Assembly (NCBI RefSeq): GCF_019320115.1 | Contig: NC_089584.1 | Coordinates: forward strand, 80,791,922-80,855,921 | Origin: Miscanthus floridulus | Lineage: Eukaryota > Streptophyta > Magnoliopsida > Poales > Poaceae | Direction of reading: 5' to 3' | DNA length: 64,000 nt | Part shown: positions 43,689 through 54,745 of the stretch, one piece after another | How the letters are laid out: every line of letters starts with the position of its first letter | Position numbering within the stretch: the first letter of the stretch is position 1 | The notes under the pieces: model-generated | What the model saw: only the letters and a program-made list of their open reading frames with translations | Database searches by the model: none | Told to the model about the DNA's origin: nothing | Program-made: the position numbers and the translations under genes

Positions 43689-44604
43689 GGATGACTCTTC
43701 GTTCCTCTACGTGAATGTTCACAGTTTGATATGGATTTAGTGACATGCTAGCAGCTAAGCTTGCCAATGCATCTGCTTACTCATTCTGACTTCTTACAAC
43801 ATGCTAAATTTTCAAATTAGCATACATAGCCATTAGTTCTTTTGCTTTCCAAAAATATGGCAAAAAAACTTGCTTTTTTACCGTATTTATTCCCAACATT
43901 TGGTTAATTATTAATTGAGTGTCTCCATATACAAAGAGTGTGTTTAGACCCTTATTGTGAGCCATTTCAAGCCCGATAATTAGAGCCTCATATTCAATAG
44001 CATTATTTGAAACCGCTGAAGTTAATGTGAAGGAATATGGAAGTATTGCTTTGTCCAGTGTGACAAACACGACCCCTGCGCCTGCTCCTGATTTCTAGCA
44101 AGCACCATCAAAATACATTTGCCATGCAGGATTGGACATTGTAATGGTGAATACTACCTCATCTAGCAGATCATCATCAATGGGAAAGTCATCAGGTATG
44201 GGATGTGTGGCTAGAAAATTAGCCAAAGCTTGACCTTTAATGGCTTTTTGAGGCATGAACACAATATCAAATTGTGAAAGGAACATCGCCCACTTAGCCA
44301 ATCTACCAGATAATGTCATTTTATTTAAAATATGTCTGAGTGGATCAGCTCTCAAGACAAGATGTACTATATGTTCTAGCATGTAATGGTGAAGCTTTTG
44401 TGCTGCAAATACAAGTGCCAAGCATATTTTTTCTAAATACGGGTAATTGCACTCTGCCCCATATAGGGTGCGGCTTAAATAATATAGGGAGACTTCTTTC
44501 CCTGCATCATTGGTTTGTGCCAAAAGAGTGCCTAATGAAGTCGGCATGGCTACTGTATAGAGGATTAATGGCCGCCCTTTAATTGGCGCGCCTAAGGCAG
44601 AAGG
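43689..44604 (-). pseudogene. Ty3/gypsy (Tat-like) pol fragment: RT end and RNase H
   Basis: On the minus strand: an RT/RNase H part (PIKGRPLILYTVAMPTSLG ... YLSRTLYGAECNYPYLEK ... LSGRLAKWAMFLSQFDI), then the start of a second, archaeal-like RNase H (WQMYFDGAC, in-frame TAG, KSGAGAGVVFVTLD ... NNAIEYEALIIGLEMA ... VYGDTQLIINQ). After another stop comes ADALASLAASMSL and VHVEERR-like sequence. Two RNase H-like modules in a row point to the Tat lineage. It is cut on the right by a gypsy LTR at 44605 and on the left by the family C LTR. Confidence 0.85.
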
Positions 44605-44930
44605 TGTCGGTGCAGAAAGTGACCAATACATAAATATTTGTAGTTTTGCCATACGTTGTGATCAGAGGTGGCCTAGCACTCAATGACATAGGGTTTATAC
44701 TGGTTTAGGCAACGTGCCCTATGTCCAGTTTGAGTCAGTCGGTGACTTTATTCCTGAGCCCAGGTGCTCGAAGTTTGCAGTGGGGTTACAAACGAGAAGG
44801 AGAAAGATGGGGGGTACAAGAGGTCTGGTCAGACTCCAGTCAGAAGGGCCAAGAGTGATGGGAGCCTCGCTATGAGCTAAGTGTTCGAGCGTGTGCTTGT
44901 GGTTTGAACCTAGCGGCTCTTAAGGTCCTA
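44605..44930 (-). repeat. 3' LTR of the pol-less gypsy element (truncated)
   Basis: It matches 48642-48965 base for base over most lines compared (GTGATCAGAGGTGGCCTAGC, TCAATGACATAGGGTTTATA). Similarity ends at about 44930, so most of this LTR was lost when it was joined to gag. Confidence 0.75.
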
Positions 44931-45251
44931 GGAGTTACCAAGGCGAACATACGTCCCCTGGAAATTTCCGATGAAGACCCACATGAGGTCCATCCAATCG
45001 TGGATGTTGTCGTGCGGGAGGAATTCAGGCCATGCCTAAACATGTTCCCCCACGCAGATGGGGAGATACTGAATGATGAAATAGTCATCATCCACCCCTT
45101 CGACTCGGCAAGCGAGCTAGAAATCTTTGAGACAAATACCAGGGTTTGTCTCCCCTATGTACTTGGCGATGTTGGTGGGCGGTTGGGAGCATTGTGGGAA
45201 CGGTGCTCTCTAGATACACCGGTCAAAGGCCCATGGTCCTGGGCCCTCAGG
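44931..45251 (-). pseudogene. Gypsy gag fragment (capsid region)
   Basis: The minus strand translates, with two in-frame stops, to a typical gypsy capsid segment. Recognisable pieces are PKYIGETNP, WMDLMWVFIGNFQGTY and, between them, an acidic stretch. It is the continuation of the gag at 47225-48590, separated from it by the solo LTR. Confidence 0.7.
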
Positions 45252-45256
45252 GTTAG

Positions 45257-47219
45257 TGAAAGCTCTAGTTTGGTTTTGGTTAATTGATGAAACCCTAAGT
45301 GCTAACCTAGTTTATCAAGATGATTATGAGATAGGTAGCACTACTCCAAGTGATGAAGCAATGGTGAAGATCATGACAATGGTGATGGCATGGTGATGGT
45401 CAAATGCTTAAACTTGGAAAAGAAGAAAGAGAAAAACAAAAGGCTCAAGGCAAAGGTATAAAATGTAGGAGCCATTTTGTTTTAGTGATTAAGACACTTA
45501 GTGAGTGTGATCACATTTAGGATAGATAGCCGTACTATTAAGAGGAGTGAAACTCGTATCGGAATGCGGTTATCAAAGTGCCACTAGATGCTCTAACTCA
45601 TTGCATATGCATTTAGGATCTAGTGGAGTGCTAACACCCTTGATAATATTTGTGAAAATATGCTAACACATGTGCACAAGGTGTTTGTAGGGTTGAGATG
45701 GGTTTGGGTCCTTCTCTTTTGGAAAAATGAAATGTCTATTTTCTATTGCGCCAGATGCAAAATTCTTGGTGGTTGGCACACTTGAGAAAGGGTGAAGAAG
45801 TTAGAGTTGAAATGGAGTTGGTCGAAATGATGCTAGTGTTGGTCTATTGACCGGACACTGGGTCACTCAGCGACCGGACGCTGAAAGGCTACATCCGGTC
45901 GAGCTGGCAGAGAGGTCGCCAGTTTTGGTGTTGCACTGGATGCTAGACCTGAGATGCACCGGACGCTGGTTTCTGCGTTCGGTCAAACTGACGGGTCTAC
46001 ACAGTGGCTAAGGGTTGAGCACCGGACGCTGGCTGCGTCCGGTCAAGGTGGACCGGACGTGTCCGGTCGGAAAAATATGCCTCAGGGAGCTTACTGGAAA
46101 CGACCGGACGCTGGGGCTTCAGCGTCCGGTCAGTTTTACTGGAGCGTCCAGTCAGCTTCGTAGCCGTTGAAATCTGACGAACAGCGTTTGAAGCCGGTGA
46201 CGCGTGGTGTCCATCGGGCGACCAGACGCTGAGGGCCAGCGTCCGGTCAGTATGACCGGAGCGTCCGGTCAGAGCGCGTTTTGCCCAGTGAAGGGGTATA
46301 ACGGCTCTATTTGATGGGAGCTCTATTTATAGCCCCATGGCCGGCTCAAAGGATAACTCTTGCACATTTTCATTGACATAGCAACCTTGTGAGCTTAGCC
46401 AAAGCCCTCCCACTCATCTCCATCATTGATCCATCATCATTGTGAGATTGGGAGAGAATCCAAGTGCATTGCTTGAGTGATTGCATCTAGAGGCACTTGG
46501 TATTCGTGTTGCGCTGCGGATTTCGCTTGTTTCTCTTGGTGGTTGCCACCACCTAGACGGTTGGAGCAGCGGTGGAGGATCGGCACGAGTTGGTGATTGT
46601 TCGTGGCCATCTCCGGTGATTGTAAGGGGAGTTGTACCTTCCCTGGCGGAGTGCCGAAAGGTAACTCTAGTAAATTGCTCGTGTCATTGAGTTACCTCAC
46701 TTGTGGGTCGGTTCTTGCGGTGTCCTATCGTGTGGACGAGGTTTGTGAAACACCTCTTAGCCGCCGAACCACCAAGTGTTGGTCGACACAACAGGGACTA
46801 GCGTGTTGGCAAGCACGTGAACCTCGGGAGAAAAATCGGTTGTCTCTTGTCATTTGCATTCTCCCGGTGATTGGCTTGATCTTCATCTTGTGATTGGTTC
46901 ATCCCCTACACGGCGGTATAATCACCCTACTTACTTGTTTACATTCTTGCAAACTAGTTGATACAAGCTCTTTAGTGTAATTAGAATTGAGAGCTTGCTT
47001 TATTATTTACATTCATCTAGTTGAGCTCTTTGGAGTAGCAAGTTTGTGTGCCTAAGTAATCATTGCAACTAGAATTGTTGGATAGGTGGCTTGCAACCCT
47101 TGTAGAGCTAGAGTAAGTTTGCATTACGCTATTTGTCATACTAATCAAATTGCTCTAGTTAATTTGTAGATTTTTAAATAGGCTATTCACCCCCCCTCTA
47201 GCCACATTAGGACCTTTTA
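45257..47219 (+). repeat. Sirevirus solo LTR with target-site duplication
   Basis: It begins TGAAAGCTCTAGTTTGG and ends ...TAGGACCTTTTA, the expected TGAAAG...CTTTCA with one change. Flanking pentamers are GTTAG (45252-45256) and GCTAG (47220-47224), differing at one base. Length is 1963 bp. CGGACGC motifs cluster at 45850-46280, including the near-perfect palindrome GACCGGACGTGTCCGGTC at 46051-46068. No internal retroelement sequence accompanies it. Confidence 0.88.
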
Positions 47220-47224
47220 GCTAG

Positions 47225-48620
47225 GACTCCGATCGTCTAGCCAACGACCATGCCTGGGGCACGTTTCATCGCTCCCCTCAATGGTTTAGCCGGGACCCAT
47301 GTCGCCTACCCTCATCGCTGCCCGGTGGATGTCATCATCATTCAGGCCTGATGCCAGTTGCTGATGATGCTATGAGCGTCTTGGTGTAGACTGGGCCATT
47401 CGCATACCAGCTGTCGGTGTAGAGCAGGCGCCATGTCGAACCGCGGCGCGGCCGCTGCCTCCCGAGCCGCACTTGGCGGCTGTAGCGGTGAGCGGATGGA
47501 GTGATCCATCTAGCGTGTCCCCACTCTCCCAGTGGGGAGAGAGGGCGCGTGTTGGAGTCATGATGCAGAGCTTTCCACCTATTAAATAGTGGCGGCTTCT
47601 ACCAGCACCCAGAGGTTCTAGTAGACCACCCGCTCCTAGGGGTCGATGGGCTCAGGAACGCCGCGCAGAAGCATTACCGCAGCAGTGATATTCTAGCTAG
47701 CCCAAGTGAACTATGGGGGATTGTTCCCCTTGTTCATGATGTTGTGTTGGACCTGGTGGGCGTGACCCCAGGCGCCGCCGACCGGGTCACATGCATGCGG
47801 CGAAATGTGCTGCACCGAGCGCGCCGGCACAGGCGGCGGCTGGTTTTGCCGCCATTGTCGTAGCTCCTCGGGGTGCTCTTGTGCAAATGCGAGGGCCCCA
47901 CACACAGGTCTGGAGGGGTGTGAGTCTGCATAGACTCCGCAACCACTGGTGGCTATCTTGGAGCGTCCACCATAGCGCACTCCTAGGATAGACGGTGGCT
48001 AGGTGCCACATCGCCGATGCTGGAGTCGTCGCTCTCACCCTCATCATTCAGGAGTTCGTGGAAAGTGGCAGGAGCATAGCTCGCTATTCCCACAAATTCA
48101 GATATGAGAGGGGATGGCGCCAGCGTCCTTTAGAGCCCCCGAACGCACACGTCCATGAGGGACGCGAGGCCGTAGGGGAACCGATCGGTACGGTGTTCGC
48201 GGTGCGGTCAATATGATCCCTCTAGATAATCGGTGGGAGATAGTAAATAGAGAGTAAATAACAGTATGCACATTACTCACAATGGGGTTTGAGTAAAGAG
48301 TTTGCTCGGAATGAAGTGTAGATGCCTCATCGTTGAAGTCATTGTGCGTCCTAGAGCCGATGGAGGGTGCCCCTTCGACGGCATTGGAACGAGTGCCTCC
48401 TCGTGGAGGTGTAGTACGCCGAGCCGGTCGGCGATGAAGTCTAGGCTTCCAAAGAGGAAAGCTTGGGATGGCTCAGAGATGGGTGGAACCCGCATCCCAA
48501 TAGGTGGGAGTGCAGGAAACTCCAGTGAGCCAAAGTGAGTCGTATCGCTTGAGCCCGCCATGGCGAAGGTGGTAGAAAAGTGGGCCATCCGATGACCAAA
48601 AGTATTGAACATACAACGTC
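47225..48620 (-). pseudogene. Gypsy gag N-terminal region
   Basis: Minus-strand frames 48726-48277, 48047-47711 and 47561-47370 carry the pattern of grass gypsy gag N-termini: a start after the PBS (MAGSSDTTHFGSLEF near 48560), then GAWGHAHQVQHNIMNKGNNPP near 47775-47711, then a Glu/Ala-rich part. The frames are shifted relative to one another and stops are present, so no full protein can be made. Confidence 0.65.
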
Positions 48621-48621
48621 T

Positions 48622-48641
48622 TCCCCACGGACGGCGCCAAC
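48622..48641 (-). promoter_or_regulatory. Primer-binding site of the pol-less gypsy element
   Basis: On the minus strand the LTR end is followed directly by GTTGGCGCCGTCCGTGGGG. The TGGCGCC core is the usual tRNA-complementary PBS of many plant gypsy elements. Confidence 0.7.
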
Positions 48642-49785
48642 TATCGGTGCAAAAAGTGACCAACATGTAAATATTTATAGTTTTGCCGTACGTTGTGATC
48701 AGAGGTGGCCTAGCACTCAATGACATAGGGTTTATACTGGTTCAGGCAACGTGCCCTACGTCTAGTTTGAGTCGGTCAATGACTTTATTCCTGAGCCTAG
48801 GTGCTCGAAGTTTGTAGCGGGGTTACAAACGAGAAGGAGAAAGATGGGGGGTACAAGAGGTCTGGTCGGACTCCAGTCGGAAAGGCTAAGAGTGACAGGA
48901 GCCCCGCTATAAGCTAAGTGTTCGAGCATGTGCTTGTGGTTTGAACTTGGCAGTTCTGTTGTTGTGTACTAGTGAACTTGATCGATCTGAATCAACCTAT
49001 CTATTGGAAGAGTGTGCATCCCCTTTTATAGATGAAGGGGATGGCCTTACAAGTGAGAGGGATGGAGTACATTCATGGCTAAGTCTTGCTTCCCACGCCG
49101 ACGGGTACAAGATGATGGTAGGCACCCACAACACTGTTGAATGTTAGATGCACGTGGGAGGTTGCGTCATCTTCTTCAAGTATGGCAGATGTCGGTACCT
49201 ACTATACTGTTGATGCAAGAGGCATGTGGGGGGTTTTACCGTGTTTGCCTGCTATGGTAAATGCCGGCACCCACAACACTGTCGATGCCTCAGAGGCACG
49301 TGGGGGAGCCTTACCGTATTTGCCTGGTATGGGAGTTGATGGCACCCACAACAGTATAGGGGAAAATGGTGATGCCTAAAACACTACTTGGGCTCTGTCT
49401 TGCTAGGGAGGTCACAGAGTACTGTCCTGTAGGTGTATTGGGTATGGTCCTCGGAATTGCAGGTTGACTCTGAGTGTCCTGCCTTACTTTCTCCGTCTGT
49501 TTCCTGGTCCCTACCAAGTGGGTGTCCCCCGGTCAGCTGGTCCTAGTCAACTTTGATTGCGCTAGCCAGAGAGGAGTTGTAAGCAGGGGTTTGGTGCATC
49601 CCTGGTCGAAGAAGCGGGTTGGAGTCGGAAGTGGCAGTTGGGCCAGGCTTTCTAGTCGGAGAGGCCGTTCGGAGGCAGGCTAGAGACCAAAGCGAGAGCT
49701 CTAGTCAGAGAGGTGGGCTAGAGTTGGAGGCCAGCGCCGTTCCTCCTCGGCCAAGCCTTCCGGTCAGAGATTGGAACGCCCTTTT
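48642..49785 (-). repeat. 5' LTR of the pol-less gypsy element
   Basis: The end adjacent to the PBS reads ...CACCGATA (TA for CA). A TATA box on the minus strand (TATAAAA, 49030-49024) lies inside. Four degenerate direct repeats of about 60-70 bp with GGCACCCACAACACTGTxGA occur between about 49110 and 49370. The outer end is not clear because the large LTR element begins at 49786. Confidence 0.65.
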
Positions 49786-52700
49786 TGTAACACCCCAGGT
49801 GTTTGTCACCAGTTAAGCAATGGGTTTGAGCTCAAACATGGCATGTTAAGTGGTGATAAAGGTGTCAAGATCAAATCTACAAGAGTGAGCTCCAACTTAA
49901 ACTTGGACAATGCACATTTGCTTACATATGGATCCTTGCTAAGATTATGCAAGAGTAAAGCTAAACAAGGCTCAAAGTCTAATAGAAAAGCTGAAATCAA
50001 CCCGACAGTGTTTGCAGTCCAGAATTCACCGACATCGACATTGACATCCCGCGTTCTCCAAATTTTGCTAAGCAACTTGAGTTGGTCCAAAAATAAAAGT
50101 TGAAGGTTATGTTATGGAGAAGAGCATACAAAAAGTTGCACTGAGTTTGACCGAGTTTTGACCTCCAAAGGCGAGTTCCCGTGACCGTTATCAACATGTT
50201 GACACTATCATATTGAGGCTTAATTACCCGCTGTTACAGAGCTCAAATGATCAGGCACCTTAAATAAGAAACATAGAGCAGGCCGTGTAGAGAAAACTTT
50301 GTTTTTGGTCCAATAGCTGATTCGGCCCAGATCTAGCCCAAAAGCGCGCCCCACGTCGGACACTCCAGCGCACGCCACCTGTTCGCTGAATTGCCTCTAT
50401 GGGCGACTCGTGTCCGTGAGCGTGGCAGCCATGTGAGAGCTTGCCCCACTCCATTGACGCGTGCGCCTACCTCCTGCTGTACCTCAAAGCCCTCCAAAGC
50501 GGACACCTGAGCTTCTCACTCCCCTCTCTCCCTCGCTCGCCCTCGCCTCCCTGCTCTCGGCAGAGCACGCCGCCGCCGGCGTTGCCTGCTGCCGCAACCG
50601 ACCCTCCTACAGCCTCTGCCGGTCGAGCCCAGGGCCGGGCGTGGCTCTGGCTGGCCACGGCTGGCCTGACTGCACCACCGGCCGGCCTCCCCCTCACATC
50701 CCTAGCTGGCCGAAGCCCCTCACCGGCCGGCCGAATCCAGCCACGACGGCCCCCGACGCGTCTCCCGTCTCTGCCTCGTCAAAAGGAAGAAGAAGGGTCT
50801 AATCGTAAATAGAAACTTTTTAACGTGTTCACTTTGCAAAATAACCAGACACAAGAAGTTACATTTACGAGCTTGGTTGATTTGAGTAAAGTCCAGGGTT
50901 CCCAATGCAAAAGTGTTTTCTTTTTTTTGGTTTAATCTTTTAATTGCAGATTTTTGTGCTGAACTTTGGAAAATCGTAGCAATTAGTAAAAAAATCATAA
51001 AATAACAAATGTGAACTTTTTGGAATCCTTCTGAAGTTATATATGCAGTAGATCTATAATATGGCATTGTTTAGTATAAAGTTTGTGCTGTAAAAATAGA
51101 TTTATGTAGTTAGGGTTTGAATGCTAGTCTTACTTGTCTTTTTCATAACTGCAGTTTTGTGCTCAAATAATTGTGAAATTTTTGTGGAGTTCTACTAAGG
51201 TTATTCTTGATGTTTGGTAAAAATTTCAATATTTGAGGCTTGATAGTTTAAGATCTATAAAAATATCAAATTACCTGTATTGCTTTGCTCCTATTCTGAA
51301 TAGTCCTGCATGTTTGAATTAATTGGCTTAGTTAAGTTATGAATAATGACTTTATGATAATACATGAGTTGTAGTAATTTTATTAAGCTTTTCAAAAAGC
51401 TAAATATCATGATTTTTGGTTAAGTAGATCTTGAGTTATACTTGCTTAAATCTCTGTGGCTGTTTCTACCCAAACCTAGAGAGGGTTTCCTTGTTCTTAC
51501 TGTGGGGCCTTCTTAATAGAAGAATTAGCTTGAGGTGTTTACAACAAAGTTGTTTAGAATATGCTAAGATTTCTAAAAAGTCTATAACCACATTTATTGG
51601 ACATGTATAACTCCATTTATAGCTGTTTAAAGTGGCATGTCAGTTTCTGTCTATGTTTTGGACCGAGATGCAATTATTGGATTAATTGACCCTTGTAACT
51701 GTAGAATCATCATAATATGAGAATAAAAAAGTTGTAGGTAACTTCCTAAGCTTTTCAAAAAGTTATGGTTCATGTTTGTTGGAGGTCTAGAACTCTAGTT
51801 ATGCTTCTCTAGAGTTCCTATCAGTTTTCTATACCACTGCTGTTGGGCTGCATTTGCAGGTTTTGCTTGTGCAATCATTTTTGTGGCCGAAATGATGTTT
51901 GTTGTGGTTGTAGTGAATACCAAAGTTGTATATAATTTCATAATCTTGCTTGTGTTCAAATTGCATGGACATAGGCCTGATAATTTAGGAGCTATAGATT
52001 TTGTTAGTTCATTGTCAGATTTTACATGCTCTCTGTAGAGATCTGAATGATTGTCTTGTTTGACTTAGCTATGCTTTGAATCATGTCTTAGAGATAATAG
52101 AACAAGTGTAGTGCCTTTCATGAGCTTTCGAAATTTGTTAAAGATCATCCATTTTGGTGTTGTAGAGCTCCAGCTATTAAGCTTGCGAAGTTGCATGGCA
52201 GAATCTATCCAAGTATGGACAGAGGTGCTCAATTGTGCTTGATTGACCTTGTTAATGGTGGAATCACCTTGTGATGATAATAAACATGTTTTAGATAATT
52301 TAATAAGCTTTCTATAAAGCTAAGGTTCATGCTTGTTTGATGTCTGTAACTCCAGTTATGCCATTTTGAAACTACTACTACTTTTCTGTCCTAGTTCGGT
52401 GTGGATCTGAAACATTGGCATGTTTGACCTAGTTAGCTTTGGAATAAGCTTTTGGTGATAATAACAAAGTTGTAGATAATTCATGTATCTAGATGTTTCT
52501 AAAATTTGGTGGTATTTGGCCTTGTGGTTTGTGAGTTATGCCTGTTTAAAGTTGGGTTTCAGAAATGGCTGCTCTCTGTCAATTGTGGACCAGTTTCTGT
52601 AAATAGGTATATTTGACCTAGTTAACTGGAGAATCATGCTAAGATGATTAAAGATGAATTGTAGAAAATTTCATAAGCTTTCCAGAATGTCTTGTTGCCT

Positions 52701-54726
52701 GGCTATTGGATTTGTATAACTCTAGTTATGATCCAAACATGAAGCTGTTGTTTCCAGTCCAGAAATAGACATATGCTAGTTGTGGTTGTTTACTCCACGT
52801 GTTACTAAGTGTGGCTTATGCCCTTGTTGATGGTCAAGTTATGATACTTGTGACCTTGTTAAACTTGTGTCATGCTTGATGTGCTTGCTCTCTATAGTTA
52901 GTTATGTGATGTAAGTTAAATAGCTATTGGTGTCTATGTCTTGCATGATCTTGTGTTTGTCTTGAATGCTTATGTGATGCATCTTGTGTTACCATTCATC
53001 ACATTCATACACATGCATCTTGCATCTCATTTAGGTACAGCTAGATGAACCACGTGAAGGATGTGATGTGGAGCCGAACTCGAAGATTGGGTTTGGTGGA
53101 TCTATCCCTGAAGATGGAAGGACTAAGCAAGTGCTACGACCGGAGATGTCACCAGGACGGTGCAAGCTAACTGAACTGACTTGTGTCGGATCCCAGGCAA
53201 GCCCCTAGAGCATTCTAAGTCTCCCATGTTTTTACAAATATCGTGAGTATCTTTTATTGTTAATGATGCATTAAGTATAGGAATTGGTTGGAACGAATTG
53301 TTGCATTATATCCTTACCTTGTCCAGATAAAATCCTGTGAATCCTAATTAAGTGTAGGATCGAATGATGCTTAGCTATGCTTAGACCGGTAGAAGTCGGG
53401 TGATTTCCTATCACCTGCGAGATGTAGGATGAGCTCTGGCTCATGGTTGGCTATATTTGCTATCATGGAAAAGAACCATGTGTTAATAATGAAAAGAGAC
53501 CGGGTGGGATGACGGTAGTGCAGCAACAAGGCATGGAGGTCTTGGGTGTGAATCTATCCCCGTCTGTGTTGTTTAAGGACCAATGCGTTGTACGTCCTCA
53601 TGTCATGTTGAACTGCATGCCTATCACTTAGTTGGCCGGATAACTCGTTCCGACCTGCGAAGCCGAGTAGCTCAACTTAGGCTAGAAGATCGAGAAGTGA
53701 AACTGCGCACCCTGGTGGTAGTATGGATGTGCGGGGAGCCATTAGGCGTAAGTCCTAGGTGAGATTGACCACCTGGCAGAGTGGACTCCCTAAGGGTGCG
53801 GGGCTGCTCAGAGCCACGATTCCTTGAGTTGTACCAAAGGTGACCTGATGAAACTCCGACTGGGGGGAAGCAGGGTTTGTGTTAGGAATACCCCTCCAGC
53901 TGGATAGGAATCGATTCGAATCGCCATCTCTCCCTGGATAGTGAGAACTTGACTGAGCAGCGGCAACGTAGATTCACTAAATTTAAAGATATGGTTAAAT
54001 GATGATGATGATGATGATGATGATAATGATAATGAGCCATGAAATACCTGATATGGTTATTATTGTTTGCAACTTAATTAAGTGATTGATTAGTACAGGT
54101 GCTAATATAGATGGTAGGTAATGGCTAAAAGTCACTGCTAGTACAGGTGAATAATGCTAATGGTTACTCAAGCATTTATGCAAAAAGGTTGTCTAGCTAG
54201 ATCCACTGTTAAAGCCTTGCATAATCCTTGGTGTCACTTTATTTCTAGTTTATGACGGGTAAGTCTAGCTGAGTACATTTCGAGTACTCAGGGTTTATCC
54301 CACCATGTTGTAGGTGAAGTTCTCGGCCTGTTGAAGGTGGTGGCTAACCGCCGGTGGGCTCGGTGATTCTATAGTTACTTCTCATCTATATGCTTTTGTC
54401 TGATGATGTCACTTATGCTAGCAATGTATTTAGAACTTATATTAATGTAATCATTTGAAAGCTATGTTGTTTTCAATAATCGGTTTTGAAACCCAAACTT
54501 TTACTATTATTTGTGAATCCATTTGTAATATTATTTCCATTGTAACTCTATGTATGTAATGTGTATTTGCTTAATCACGCGATCTTGGTTGTGATGTTGA
54601 TTTACCGAGGTCTTTCGGGACACTCGGCGGACTACCGGGTTTATATAATGTGAAAGTATGCGCGTGTCAACGTGTTAGCGGGGACAGCCGTACTTGATCT
54701 TGTATAAATTGGGCTGTTCTATTACA
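49786..54726 (+). repeat. 5' LTR of the large element
   Basis: TGTAACACC at the start and ...TTCTATTACA at the end share the inverted TGTAA/TTACA. A GC-rich block lies at 50330-50790. A degenerate array of about 184 bp units lies at about 50990-52790. Near 53340-53950 is a region strongly conserved with the other LTR. A (GAT)n microsatellite is at 54000-54033. Open frames, including the longest in the GC-rich block, are not supported as genes. Confidence 0.85.
50990..52790 (+). repeat. Degenerate tandem array, period about 184 bp, inside the LTR
   Basis: The anchor AAAGTTGTAG (and variants) occurs at about 51366, 51545, 51728, 51922, 52102, 52284, 52466 and 52655, i.e. spacings of 179-194. 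Each is followed by a TTCATAAGCTTTCxAAAAG-like segment, then a TATAACTCxAGTTATGC-like segment, then a TTGACCTxGTTAA-like segment. Weaker units precede at about 51004 and 51169. The array recurs in the second LTR. Confidence 0.7.
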
Positions 54727-54745
54727 GCTAGCATCAGAGCAAGAT
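54727..54745 (+). promoter_or_regulatory. Primer-binding site of the large element
   Basis: GCTAGCATCAGAGCAAG directly after the LTR end is close to the initiator-Met tRNA PBS (TGGTATCAGAGC). Confidence 0.75.

Larger units (their letters stand above)
44605..49785 (-). mobile_element. Gypsy element with LTRs and gag but no pol, carrying a solo LTR
   Basis: Two LTR copies in the same orientation, ending on the minus strand at 44605 (...CACCGACA) and 48642 (...CACCGATA), flank gag-like sequence. A PBS follows the right-hand (5') LTR. No protease, RT or integrase lies between gag and the left LTR, so it is either a deletion derivative or a non-autonomous family. It is inserted in the gypsy fragment on its left and interrupted by the Sirevirus solo LTR 45257-47219. 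Confidence 0.75.

Noticed and set aside
44095..44652. Start codon at 44652 as the beginning of a gypsy RT protein
   Set aside because: The first residues are encoded by the inserted LTR (right of 44605); the RT part begins only after the junction and is a fragment.
50441..50812. 123-codon plus-strand frame in the LARD LTR
   Set aside because: In the second LTR the same frame is broken early (ends near 60396); low-complexity Ser/Pro/Arg product.
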